Source: Polyangia bacterium (GTDB taxonomy: Bacteria; Myxococcota_A; Polyangia; Polyangiales; Sandaracinaceae). From it: a stretch of DNA of 33,013 nucleotides. Positions 24,282 through 32,301 of this stretch are shown here, in pieces (within the stretch, counting starts at the first letter, position 1; each line of letters starts with the position of its first letter). The stretch spans positions 1 through 33,013 of the forward strand of contig JAUHXR010000066.1 in NCBI GenBank assembly GCA_030426845.1, in the 5' to 3' direction. The position numbers and the translations under genes are program-made. The notes below the pieces were generated by a model. The model did no database searches and was not told where the DNA came from. It saw nothing but the letters and a program-made list of their open reading frames with translations.

Positions 24282-25694
24282 GTGGCGCGCTCGGCCGTCC
24301 GGAGGGGCCGGGCGTCGCGCGCGCGACGAGCGGTCGTAGGGCTCGGCGCGCTCGGTGTGCTCGGTGTGCTCGCCGCGGGCTGCCAGGATGTCTCGATCGG
24401 TCGCCAGCGCCCGCGCGACGACGGCGTGGACGTCCGCCGCGAGCGCGTGCTGCCCCTCCCGGAGGCGGAGCTCACCTTGCGGGCGCTGGACGTGGGGCCG
24501 AGCGGCGAGGTGGTGCTGCTCGGCCAGCTCACGGGAAGCGCCGATCTCGGCGACGGGGTGATCCACACCGCCACGACGGACGGCGGCGACGGAGTCCTGC
24601 TCGTGTTCGAGCCCGACGGGACGCTGCGCAGCAGGCGCGTGCTGACCGCGGAGTTCCTGACGGTCTACCGCGCGGCGGTGGCCGGCGATCGCGTCCACAT
24701 CACGGGGCTCTTCCGTGGGGCCCTGTCGGACGGCGCCCCGATCGGCGACGCGCCGACGGGCCAGGCCGCGGTGCGCCTCGCCTACAGCCTCGACGGAGCG
24801 CGCGTGGACGCCCGCGTGCTCGCGTCCGCCGCGGGTCAGCAGAACGTCCAGGGAAAGGGCGTGGACGGCCGGGGCGATCGCGTCGTCTGGTGCGGCAACT
24901 ACCTCGGGCAGATCGACGCCGGCGACGGACCGGTCGACGACGCGGGGCTCCGCGGCGACAACGCCTACGTCACGGTGGCCGACGCGGGCGGCACGATCTT
25001 CACCGACGCGTTCGTCACGCCCGAGGGCAGCTCGCGCGGGGCCTACGGACAGAACTGCGCCCTCGCGGCCGACGACGGCGCGTTCGTCGCGGTCGACTTC
25101 GACGCGGAGGTGGCCACGCAAGGAGGCGTGCGTGTCGCGGATGGCCTCGACGGCCTCGTCGCGCGCTACGGCGCGGACGGCGCCGGCGGCTGGGTCCGCA
25201 TGATCGGCGGGCCCGGAGACCAGCAGCTCAGCCCGATCGCGGTGCGCTCGGAGCGCGTCCTCGTGGCGGGGACCTCGACCGCCGCGTTCGACGTCGACGG
25301 GGTCGCGGTCGAGGGCGGGGCGTTCGTGCTGGCGCTCGAGGCCGACGGCGCGGCCGGCTGGGCGTGGTCCGCCGACGGCCCGAGCGCGGTGACCTCGATC
25401 GACGCGTCGGGCGTCGACACGATCGTCTCCGGGTTCTTCGGCGCCCCGGTGGACGCGCTCGGTTGGACGAACCGAGGCGCGATCGACGGCTTCGTCCTCG
25501 GGCTGGACGACGAAGGCCACGCGCGCTGGAGCCACACCTTCGGCAGCGCGGCCGCCGACCGCTGCCTCGCGCACGCGAGCGGCGCCGAGGTGGTGGTGGT
25601 CTGCGCGTTCGGGGGAGCGCTCGAGTCCCCCGCCGGCACGCCGATCCCCGACGGCGGCGCGCTGTGGATCGGGCACGTCGCGGTCGGGGGCTGA
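24282..25694 (+). CDS. lipoprotein with beta-propeller-like repeats
   Basis: About 470 residues. An Arg-rich start and hydrophobic stretch (VVGLGALGVLGVLAAGC) give a lipobox with Cys34. The mature protein consists of repeated units of about 50 residues, each with Gly/Asp-rich turns and phrases such as GEVVLLGQLTGSADLGDGVI, DGVLLVFEPDGTLRSRRVLT and DGLVARYGADGAGGWVRMIG. These resemble the SBBP/delta-60 type beta-propeller repeats of secreted myxobacterial proteins. The frame opens at TTG 24219, directly after the upstream gene, but GTG 24282 gives a normal signal length. It follows the sigma/partner pair on the same strand and could be a target or member of that regulon. Confidence 0.75.
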   Translation: MARSAVRRGRASRARRAVVGLGALGVLGVLAAGCQDVSIGRQRPRDDGVDVRRERVLPLPEAELTLRALDVGPSGEVVLLGQLTGSADLGDGVIHTATTDGGDGVLLVFEPDGTLRSRRVLTAEFLTVYRAAVAGDRVHITGLFRGALSDGAPIGDAPTGQAAVRLAYSLDGARVDARVLASAAGQQNVQGKGVDGRGDRVVWCGNYLGQIDAGDGPVDDAGLRGDNAYVTVADAGGTIFTDAFVTPEGSSRGAYGQNCALAADDGAFVAVDFDAEVATQGGVRVADGLDGLVARYGADGAGGWVRMIGGPGDQQLSPIAVRSERVLVAGTSTAAFDVDGVAVEGGAFVLALEADGAAGWAWSADGPSAVTSIDASGVDTIVSGFFGAPVDALGWTNRGAIDGFVLGLDDEGHARWSHTFGSAAADRCLAHASGAEVVVVCAFGGALESPAGTPIPDGGALWIGHVAVGG

Positions 25695-25716
25695 GCGCGC
25701 GGGCGGCTGAGCGCGC
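25689..25716. repeat. direct repeat spanning the propeller-lipoprotein stop codon
   Basis: GGCTGAGCGCGC occurs at 25689-25700, including the TGA stop at 25692, and again at 25705-25716. The 16-base period puts the second TGA in a different frame. The repeat fills the gap to the convergent gene. Confidence 0.85.
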
Positions 25717-25721
25717 AAGCC

Positions 25722-26759
25722 TCAGCGCACCGCGAACCCGAGGCTCAGCGAGACGATCCCGGCCACCGGATCCGGCGCGTGCGCGACCCGCGTGCTCCGG
25801 TCGGCGTCGTCGAACACGTATCGGTCCCGCAAGAGCGGCGTGTCCAGGCCGACTCCGAGCCCGAGCCGCAGGCCGCCGAGCGCGAGCGTGGCGCGCAGCT
25901 CCGCCCCCGCGCGAAGGGACGCGCGCACCTGCGACGCGGGCTCGTCGAGGCCTTGGCCTTCCACGCGAAGCACGCCGAGCTCCGCCGTGAGGCAGCCCGC
26001 GAGGTGCAGCGCGTCGGCGTCCGCGCCGAGGCACCCCCCGAGCCGGAGCGCGCCCCCGAACATCCGCACCGTGATCGGCTCCTGGACGACGCGCTCGCTC
26101 GGGACCCAGCCCAGCGCGCTCGCGTGCAGGCTCCACAGCTCCCCGATCCGAAGGACCGCGCCGAGCCCACCTCCGCCCGAGACCCCGGGGAACCAGCCGA
26201 CGTGGCCGGCCCCGACGAGCGACAGCTGGAGCTCGATCCGCGTCGGCTCGGCCCGGGGCGCCTCCTCGACCTCGGGCGCCTCGATCTCGCTCTCCTCGAC
26301 CTCGGGCGCCGAGCGCGCGCTCGGAGCGGCTGGCGCGGGCGGCAGGCCGGGGAGCTGCGTGTCGACGACGAGGGCCACGATCAGCGCGGCCCGGTCGAGC
26401 AGCTCCTCGCAGGTCGCCGCCTCCACGCGGCGCTCCCCGAGGAGCCGACCGCGCTGCTCGACGAGGACCCCGAGCTCGTGCGCCTCGCCGTCGTGGGAGG
26501 CGGTGACCCGGACGAGGAACTCCGCGGCCGTCGCGTCCACGAACGCGTCCCGGCCGAGCCGCCGCCGGAGGTCGTCGTCGAGGCGCGCCGCCTCGCAGCC
26601 CTCGAGCGCGCTGTGGTCGAGCGCCACGGTGATCGCGCGTGGCGGCGCGTTGGCGTCGGGCTGGGCGAGCGCGGGCTGGGCGAGCGCGGGCCGGGCCAGC
26701 GCAGCCAGGGTCAGCGCGCCCGCCGTGAGCCACAGAGCCAGCGTGAGGAGCCGCCGCAC
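25722..26759 (-). CDS. probable outer-membrane beta-barrel protein
   Basis: 345 residues. A signal peptide (MRRLLTLALWLTAGALTLAA, cleavage near ALAQ) leads into an N-terminal domain of about 100 residues with Cys pairs (LEGCEAARLDDDLRRRLGRD; VEAATCEEL) and a Glu/Pro-rich linker with EVEES. The C-terminal half alternates hydrophobic and polar residues, for example LQLSLVGAGHVGWFPGVSGG, and ends with IVSLSLGFAVR, as in small outer-membrane barrels. Many myxobacterial proteins combine such a periplasmic domain with a barrel. Start is GTG 26759. The signal peptide contains three copies of a 15-bp unit (RPALAQPALAQPD). It is convergent with the propeller lipoprotein gene. Confidence 0.72.
   Translation of the reverse strand: MRRLLTLALWLTAGALTLAALARPALAQPALAQPDANAPPRAITVALDHSALEGCEAARLDDDLRRRLGRDAFVDATAAEFLVRVTASHDGEAHELGVLVEQRGRLLGERRVEAATCEELLDRAALIVALVVDTQLPGLPPAPAAPSARSAPEVEESEIEAPEVEEAPRAEPTRIELQLSLVGAGHVGWFPGVSGGGGLGAVLRIGELWSLHASALGWVPSERVVQEPITVRMFGGALRLGGCLGADADALHLAGCLTAELGVLRVEGQGLDEPASQVRASLRAGAELRATLALGGLRLGLGVGLDTPLLRDRYVFDDADRSTRVAHAPDPVAGIVSLSLGFAVR
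26658..26702. repeat. three 15-bp units inside a signal-peptide coding region
   Basis: GGGCTGGGCGAGCGC occurs at 26658-26672 and 26673-26687, with a diverged third copy at 26688-26702. On the minus strand the units encode repeats of ALAQP at the signal cleavage region. Confidence 0.85.
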
Positions 26760-26816
26760 GGGCCGAGTCTAAGAAAACTTGGGAAGAACGGGGCGAGGTC
26801 GCACTAACCGGGCGTC

Positions 26817-28313
26817 GTGACACGGAACCTCACCGCACACCTCGCCGCGCGAGGGCTCTCCGCCCTCCTCCTCCTGCTCCCCGCCGCCTGCGATGACGGC
26901 ACGACGGAGCCCCCGGCCGACGACGCCGGCCCGCCGATCCCGGGCACCGACGCGGGCCCTCCGCTCCCTCCGGGGACGGACGGCGGCCCCGGCGATCCTG
27001 ACGCGGGGGCCCCTCCGATCCCTCGGCCGCCCGCGACCTGCGACGCGATCACGGATCGCATCGCCGCCGCGACCGGGCGCACGATCACGGTGAGCCCCGG
27101 GGCGGACGGCGAGGTCATGGTCGACGGCCGCACGAGCACGCTGCGGTCGGTCGTGCGCGCGGCGGAGGAGGGCGACACGATCCTCCTCGAGGACGGGACC
27201 TACGTGCTCCCGGAGGCCGGAGCTGGCGACTACACGGGGATCTACTTCACGACCCCCGGGGTCACCCTCCGCGGCGCGTCGGGAGACGCGTCCCGCGTGA
27301 TCATCGACTCGGCCTACCGCCCGCACGGCGGGGGCAGCGGCGCGATCACCATCGACGCTCCGAACGTGGTGATCGCGCACCTCACCGTCCGCCGATCCAT
27401 CTACCACCTCATCCACCTCTGGGCGGACGGGGACGACGCGCTCATCCACGACGTCCGCATGGTCGACGGAGGGCAGCAGTTCCTGAAGTCGAGCCCGGGC
27501 GCCGCGGCCCGCGTGGATCGCGTCGAGGTGAGCTGCAGCCAGTTCCTCATGACGCCCGAGGGGCGCGACAACGTCTGGGGCTACGGCGCCGCGGGCGGCA
27601 ACACGACCTGCTACACCGGCGGGATCGACACCCACGACGCGCGCGACTGGCACGTCCACGACAGCTACTTCGAGGGCATCTACTGTGACGCGACCGGGGT
27701 CGCGCGCCCCGCCCACGGGCAGCGCGCCGACGAGCGCGGCGGCATGACCTACCAGGGCGGCCTCGCCGAGCACGCCATCCACATGTGGGACAGCGAGTCT
27801 GGCAGCGGGCACCTCATCGAGCGGAACGTGATCGTGAGCTGCGCCCGCGGCATCGGGCTCGGGTTCCGCACCGAGATCTACGGCGCGATCGTCCGCAACA
27901 ACATGATCTACAGCTCGTTCGCGGGCAGCCGCGAGCACGACGTCGGCATCATGCTCGACCGGCTGCACGACTCTCAGGTCGTGCACAACACGGTGTTCTT
28001 CTCCAGCCCCGACGCCTACCCGAACGCGATCGAGTACCGCTACGGCTCGACGTCGGGCCTCACGGTCCTGAACAACCTCACGAACCGCCAGATCCGCGCC
28101 CGCGACGGGGCGGACGCCACGCTCGGCGGCAACGTCACCGACGCGGCGGGGGACTGGTTCCGCGCGCCGTCCGCCGGTGACCTGCACCTCGCTTCGTGCG
28201 ACCGCCCCTCGGTCGTCGGGGCGGGCGAGCCCACCTCCCACGTGTCCGTCGACATCGACTCGGAGCCCCGGGAAGGCGCCCTCGACGTCGGCGCGGACCA
28301 GTGCACGGAGTGA
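26817..28313 (+). CDS. secreted lipoprotein with right-handed beta-helix
   Basis: 498 residues. The lipoprotein signal has Cys25 (LLLLLPAACDD), followed by a DAG-type linker (PADDAGPPIPGTDAGPPLPP). From about residue 75 the chain has the rhythm of a right-handed parallel beta-helix: TLRSVVRAAEEGDTILLEDG, then rungs such as GVTLRGASGDASRVIIDSAY, NVVIAHLTVRRSIYHLIHLW and LIERNVIVSCARGIGLGF. Such helices bind or cleave polysaccharides; the opening resembles alginate lyase/chondroitinase-B-like proteins, but no catalytic residues can be assigned. GTG 26817 is the only sensible start. It shares a 4-base GTGA overlap with the next gene, implying co-translation. Confidence 0.82.
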   Translation: MTRNLTAHLAARGLSALLLLLPAACDDGTTEPPADDAGPPIPGTDAGPPLPPGTDGGPGDPDAGAPPIPRPPATCDAITDRIAAATGRTITVSPGADGEVMVDGRTSTLRSVVRAAEEGDTILLEDGTYVLPEAGAGDYTGIYFTTPGVTLRGASGDASRVIIDSAYRPHGGGSGAITIDAPNVVIAHLTVRRSIYHLIHLWADGDDALIHDVRMVDGGQQFLKSSPGAAARVDRVEVSCSQFLMTPEGRDNVWGYGAAGGNTTCYTGGIDTHDARDWHVHDSYFEGIYCDATGVARPAHGQRADERGGMTYQGGLAEHAIHMWDSESGSGHLIERNVIVSCARGIGLGFRTEIYGAIVRNNMIYSSFAGSREHDVGIMLDRLHDSQVVHNTVFFSSPDAYPNAIEYRYGSTSGLTVLNNLTNRQIRARDGADATLGGNVTDAAGDWFRAPSAGDLHLASCDRPSVVGAGEPTSHVSVDIDSEPREGALDVGADQCTE

Positions 28314-29656
28314 GCCTGGTGACCCGTCGCCTCGGCACGCTCGTCTTGACCGTCGCCCTCGTGGCGGCGTGCGACGCCGACGCGCCGGCGGGCCCCGACG
28401 CGTCGACCGACGCGGGTCCTGGGCGCCCCCTCGACGCGGGCCCCGAGCGCCCCCTCGACGCGGGCGAGCCGTCATCCGACGCCGGTCCGCCCCTCGACCC
28501 GGGGCTCTTCGCGATGACCGACCTGACCTACGCGGGGGCGTTCCGCGTCTCGAGCGCCGAGCACGGTGAGTCGAGCAGCAACTACGCGGTCGGCACGCTC
28601 GGGTTCCACGCCACTCATCGATCCCTCTATCTCGCGGGTCACGCGCAGCAGAACGCGATCGCCGAGTTCGCGATCCCCGACACGCTTGGGATGGGCGACG
28701 TGGTCGACGAGCTGCCCATCGTGGACACGCCGCTCCAGGGCTTCCGCAACGTGCTCGGCGCGACGCCCAACGGGAACCCCGACGGCATGGACCGGGTGAC
28801 CGGGCTCTACGTGCAGGACGGCCACCTCGTGGTGCAGGCCAACCGTTGGTACGACGCCTCGGGGAGGGCGCGCGACACCACGCTCCTCGTCGTCGACGGG
28901 GATCTCCAGGGCACGGTCATCGGCTACTTCGAGCTGGACGGAGCCGCGCGGAGCGCGGGCTTCATCGCGCCGATCCCGGCGGAGTGGCGCGAGCGCCTCG
29001 GTGGCCCCGCGCTCGCAGGCTGGGCCTCCAACTACTCGATCGTCGGCCGCTACAGCGTCGGGCCGAGCCTCTTCGCGTTCGATCCCTCGGACCTCACCGC
29101 GCGCGCCACCGAGCCCGCCGCCGAGGGGCCGATCGCGGCGCGCGCGTGGATGGAGTTCCCGCACGCCGGCGGCGCGTTCCTCGCCGACGACGCGCTCGCG
29201 CGGCAGTGCGACCTGGTGGACGGCGTCACCTCGTGCGACGGAGTCGCCTCGTCGCTCTGGAACCACCTCTCCCGGGCGATGTACGGGTTCGTCGTGCCCG
29301 GCACGCGGACCTACGCGGTGTTCGGCAGCACCGGCGGGCTCGAGACGGGCATCGGCTACAAGATCGACCAGGACAACGGCAACCGCTGCGGCGGCTACTG
29401 CGCCTACGGCGCGGACGACTACACGAACTACTACTGGCTCTTCGATCTCGACGAGCTGATCGCGGCCGCGTCGCCGTCCGAGCCGCGCCCCTACGACTAC
29501 GGCGCCTGGGAGCTGCCGTTCGACGACGGCGGGAGCCACCGGATCGCGGGCGGCGCGTGGGATCCGGACGAGCGCGTGCTCTACCTGTCGCTCGGCGGCG
29601 CCGGCCAGGTCGGCACGTACGACCGCCCTCCGCTCATCGTCGCGTACCGGCTCTGA
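28310..29656 (+). CDS. secreted lipoprotein of unknown function with DAG linker
   Basis: 448 residues. The signal (MSLVTRRLGTLVLTVALVAAC) puts the lipidated cysteine at 21. A linker rich in DAGP follows, partly built from an 18-bp sequence repeated 24 bp apart. The large mature domain has Gly/Asp-rich loops and phrases like LYLAGHAQQNAIAEFAIPD, GYFELDGAARSAGFIAPIPA and RVLYLSLGGAGQVGTYD, suggesting a beta-propeller-type fold. There is a cysteine-containing insert (CDLVDGVTSCDGV; CGGYCAYG). No family is recognised. GTG 28310 overlaps the stop of the beta-helix gene as GTGA; GTG 28319 is a second option. The tight link suggests the two act on the same extracellular substrate or surface. Confidence 0.75.
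   Translation: MSLVTRRLGTLVLTVALVAACDADAPAGPDASTDAGPGRPLDAGPERPLDAGEPSSDAGPPLDPGLFAMTDLTYAGAFRVSSAEHGESSSNYAVGTLGFHATHRSLYLAGHAQQNAIAEFAIPDTLGMGDVVDELPIVDTPLQGFRNVLGATPNGNPDGMDRVTGLYVQDGHLVVQANRWYDASGRARDTTLLVVDGDLQGTVIGYFELDGAARSAGFIAPIPAEWRERLGGPALAGWASNYSIVGRYSVGPSLFAFDPSDLTARATEPAAEGPIAARAWMEFPHAGGAFLADDALARQCDLVDGVTSCDGVASSLWNHLSRAMYGFVVPGTRTYAVFGSTGGLETGIGYKIDQDNGNRCGGYCAYGADDYTNYYWLFDLDELIAAASPSEPRPYDYGAWELPFDDGGSHRIAGGAWDPDERVLYLSLGGAGQVGTYDRPPLIVAYRL
28423..28464. repeat. 24-bp-period direct repeat in the linker of the unknown lipoprotein
   Basis: GCGCCCCCTCGACGCGGG (18 identical bases) occurs at 28423-28440 and 28447-28464. It encodes two copies of a RPLDAG linker motif. Confidence 0.85.
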
Positions 29657-29732
29657 GCGCACGCCGTCGTCACCTCCGGGGCGACAGGTGCGCGCCGGTC
29701 GGCTCGCCGACCGGCTCGGCACGCGGAGTGCG

Positions 29733-29738
29733 AAGGAG
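29733..29738 (+). promoter_or_regulatory. Shine-Dalgarno site deciding the protease start
   Basis: AAGGAG sits six bases before GTG 29745. It selects this start over the in-frame GTG 29688, which has no such site and would add a non-hydrophobic leader ahead of the lipoprotein signal. Confidence 0.7.
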
Positions 29739-29744
29739 CTGGAG

Positions 29745-30863
29745 GTGCGCTCGACCTCCGCCTTCGCCTCGGTCCTTCTGCTCGCTGGCTGTGTCGGCGA
29801 GCTGCGCCTCGAGCGGCCGGAGGAGGGCCGGCCCGTCCCTCGGGTGTTCTTCGACGCGGGCCCGCCCGGCTCCGCCGACGCGGGCCCCGGCGCGGCGGAT
29901 CGGTGCGGGGACACGCGGCGCCTCAGCCAGGCCGTCCACTTCGGGACCCCGACGCCGAGCTACCTGCCGCTCACCGATGGTCAGACCTACGCGGTGGCCT
30001 CGTTCCGCGGCTGCAGCGGCCTGTTGGTGGCCCCGCGGTGGGTGCTCAGCGCCAAGCACTGCCAGCTCCGCGCGGGCAGCCGCGCGTGCTTCGACGTGCA
30101 GGCCCAGAGCCCGAGCCAGTGCTTCACCGCGGCCGCGGCCCACCACCACCCGAGCGCCGACCTCACGCTGCTCGAGCTGACAGAGGACGTCCCGGCGCGG
30201 TTCGCCGCGGTCGAGCCGGTGCCGATCTCCTACGCCGATCTGGATGCCTCCTGGGTCGGACGCACCGTCGAGGCGGGCGGCTACGGACAGCAGGAGAACG
30301 GTGGCTTCAACGAGCGCGAGTTCGTCGTCAACACGATCGACGCGCTGCAGGGCGACCAAGTGGTGGTCGACGAGGGAGGCGAGCGCGGGGTCTGCCGAGG
30401 CGACTCGGGCGGGCCGCTGATGGCGCTGATGGAGGACGGCTCGCCGCGCGTGATCGCGGCCGTCCACGGCGGCGACGGCACGTGCACCTACCAGGCGTCG
30501 TTCACCCGGGTCGACCCGTACCGCGACTGGATCGAAGGTCTCCTCGGGCCGACTCCCGGGCCCGCTCCGGCGGGGTGCGGGGCGGTGACCGCGGAGGGGA
30601 GCTGCGTGGACGGCGCGGCGGTCTACTGCGCGGGGGACGCGCGGGTGCGGGACCCGTGCGCGGCGAGCTGCGGCTGGGACGAGGCGGCGGCGGGCTTCCG
30701 CTGCCTGAGCGGCCCCGACCCGTGCGCGGGCCTGAGCCCTCGGGGGCGCTGCGACGGCCAGACGGCGCGCTGGTGCGAGGACGGCCAGCCGCGGGCTCGC
30801 GACTGCGCGGCCTGCGGACAGACCTGCGACGAGGCTCTGCCCGGCGGCGCCTACTGCGGCTGA
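29745..30863 (+). CDS. trypsin-fold serine protease lipoprotein with Cys-rich tail
   Basis: 372 residues. A short lipoprotein signal (MRSTSAFASVLLLAGC, Cys16) and a DAG linker precede an S1-family protease domain (about 55-265). The triad is visible: His105 in VLSAKHC, Asp139 in HPSADLTLLEL and Ser221 in CRGDSGGPL. The residue six before the serine, Asp in trypsin, is Gly215, so Arg/Lys specificity is not expected. The C-terminal 100 residues form two cysteine-rich repeats of about 45-50 residues (CGAVTAEGSCVDGAAVYC; CAGLSPRGRCDGQTARWC), possibly a binding or attachment module. It would be anchored to the cell envelope and act outside the cytoplasm. It lies about 90 bases after the preceding lipoprotein gene. 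Confidence 0.9.
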   Translation: MRSTSAFASVLLLAGCVGELRLERPEEGRPVPRVFFDAGPPGSADAGPGAADRCGDTRRLSQAVHFGTPTPSYLPLTDGQTYAVASFRGCSGLLVAPRWVLSAKHCQLRAGSRACFDVQAQSPSQCFTAAAAHHHPSADLTLLELTEDVPARFAAVEPVPISYADLDASWVGRTVEAGGYGQQENGGFNEREFVVNTIDALQGDQVVVDEGGERGVCRGDSGGPLMALMEDGSPRVIAAVHGGDGTCTYQASFTRVDPYRDWIEGLLGPTPGPAPAGCGAVTAEGSCVDGAAVYCAGDARVRDPCAASCGWDEAAAGFRCLSGPDPCAGLSPRGRCDGQTARWCEDGQPRARDCAACGQTCDEALPGGAYCG

Positions 30864-30880
30864 CGACGGGAGGGCGATCG

Positions 30881-30893
30881 GCCCGCTACGGGC
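30881..30893. terminator. short hairpin between convergent genes
   Basis: GCCCG-CTA-CGGGC lies between the protease stop (30863) and the PhoX-like stop (30961). The stem has five pairs and no T tract, so termination here is only a suggestion. Confidence 0.3.
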
Positions 30894-30960
30894 TGGGCCA
30901 GGTCATCGACGGGGGCCACTCGGGCCGGGCCCTCCACGGCTCCGCCGTAGTCCGGCAAGC

Positions 30961-32250
30961 TCAGGCCGGCTCGTGGAACGGACCGGTCACCTCGAAGGTG
31001 ATGCCGTCGCCGTCCGTCCCGCGCTGCGAGCTGAAGTAGAGGCGCGTGCCGCTCGGGTCGAACGCGGGGCCGGTGATCTCGGAGGTGTCCTGGCCCTCGA
31101 TCTGGAGGAGCGGCTTGATCTGGCCGTCGGGCTGGATCGCCACGATCTGCATCGAGCCGCCGTCCTCCGCCACGAGCACGTCGCCGCAGCAGGAGACGGT
31201 CACGTTGTCGACCCCGCGGAGCGGCGCGCCGCCCCCCATCGCGTCGCCGTCGTACAGCACCTCGATCGTCTCGTCGACGACGTCGTAGGCCCACACGCGG
31301 TTGTCACCCTTGGTCGTGAAGTAGACGACGTCCTGGTGGAACCACACGCCCTCGCCGCCGTCGAACGGCGTCGAGGCGACCTGGTCGCGCGTCAACGTCC
31401 CATCCGCGACCGTCGGGTCGGGGACGGTGAGCCAGGTGACCGCGCCCATCTCGACCGCGGCGATCTGCAGCTCGCCCCGCGTCAGGTCGGGGAAGCCGCG
31501 ATCGTTCATCCCCGCCGGCACGTAGCGGTAGAAGCCGCCGTTGCCCGCGTCCTCGGTGAGGTAGAGGTGGCCGCGCGTCGGGTCCACGGTCGCCGCCTCG
31601 TGCTTGAACGAGCCGAGCGCGGGCCGGACGATCGCGCTCACCTCGCCCCACGGGTCGCACTCGTAGACCTGGCCGGTGTCGAACTCCTCGCAGGAGAGCC
31701 ACGTGTGCCAGGGCGTCGGCCCGCCCGCGCAGTTGATGTTGGTGTCCTCGAGGATCGGGTAGGCGTCGACGATCGCGCCGGCGGAGTCGAAGCGGATCGC
31801 GCCGACCCCGCCGATCAGCGGGACCTCGGAGTTGGAGACGTAGATCCAGCCGCCGTCCTCGGTGAGGAAGGTCGCGCCGCCGTCGGGCGCGGGGTGCCAC
31901 TCGTAGCTCGACCCGGCGACCACCTCGGTGCTCCGCGCGATCACGCGTGAGGTGAAGCCGGCGGGGAGCCGCACCGAGTTGGCGTCGGCCGCGCCCAGCG
32001 GGCCGATGTCGCCGATGAGCGAGCGGAGGGTCGGCCTCGCGCCGATGTTGCGGACGGGGAACATGTGCGGCCCCGCGTCGACCCCTGGCCCGGCGTCCAG
32101 GCGGCGGCCCGCGTCGACGCCGCCGTCCGTCGCGCCGTCGCCGTCGCAGCCCATCAGGGGCGGCACCGCGACCGCGGCCGCGAAGCCCGCGAGCCCGTTG
32201 TGGATCACCTGGCGCCGTGTCCAGCGCGCCCGCCGTCGTCCGGTCTTCAC
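30961..32250 (-). CDS. PhoX-like (DUF839) exported protein
   Basis: 429 residues. The N-terminus RRRARWTRRQVIHNGLAGFA looks like a Tat signal (twin Arg12-Arg13), followed by a possible lipobox (PLMGC, Cys35) and a DAG linker. The mature domain matches the PhoX/DUF839 family, a beta-propeller that includes calcium/iron-dependent alkaline phosphatases. Family-like segments include GGPTPWHTWLSCEEF, SFKHEAATVDPTRGHLYLTE and DAGNGGFYRYVP, and GVDNVTVSCCGDVLVAEDGG. The cysteine, Trp-His and Glu positions near 170-215 are those usually involved in metal binding. GTG 32250 is favoured over GTG 32286 because it places the Arg pair near the start. Phosphatase activity is plausible but unproven. It is convergent with the protease gene. 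Confidence 0.85.
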   Translation of the reverse strand: MKTGRRRARWTRRQVIHNGLAGFAAAVAVPPLMGCDGDGATDGGVDAGRRLDAGPGVDAGPHMFPVRNIGARPTLRSLIGDIGPLGAADANSVRLPAGFTSRVIARSTEVVAGSSYEWHPAPDGGATFLTEDGGWIYVSNSEVPLIGGVGAIRFDSAGAIVDAYPILEDTNINCAGGPTPWHTWLSCEEFDTGQVYECDPWGEVSAIVRPALGSFKHEAATVDPTRGHLYLTEDAGNGGFYRYVPAGMNDRGFPDLTRGELQIAAVEMGAVTWLTVPDPTVADGTLTRDQVASTPFDGGEGVWFHQDVVYFTTKGDNRVWAYDVVDETIEVLYDGDAMGGGAPLRGVDNVTVSCCGDVLVAEDGGSMQIVAIQPDGQIKPLLQIEGQDTSEITGPAFDPSGTRLYFSSQRGTDGDGITFEVTGPFHEPA

Positions 32251-32301
32251 GGGCGGCAGCGTACCCCCGCGCGCCCGCGATTGCACAGGGCGGCGCCGCG
32301 C

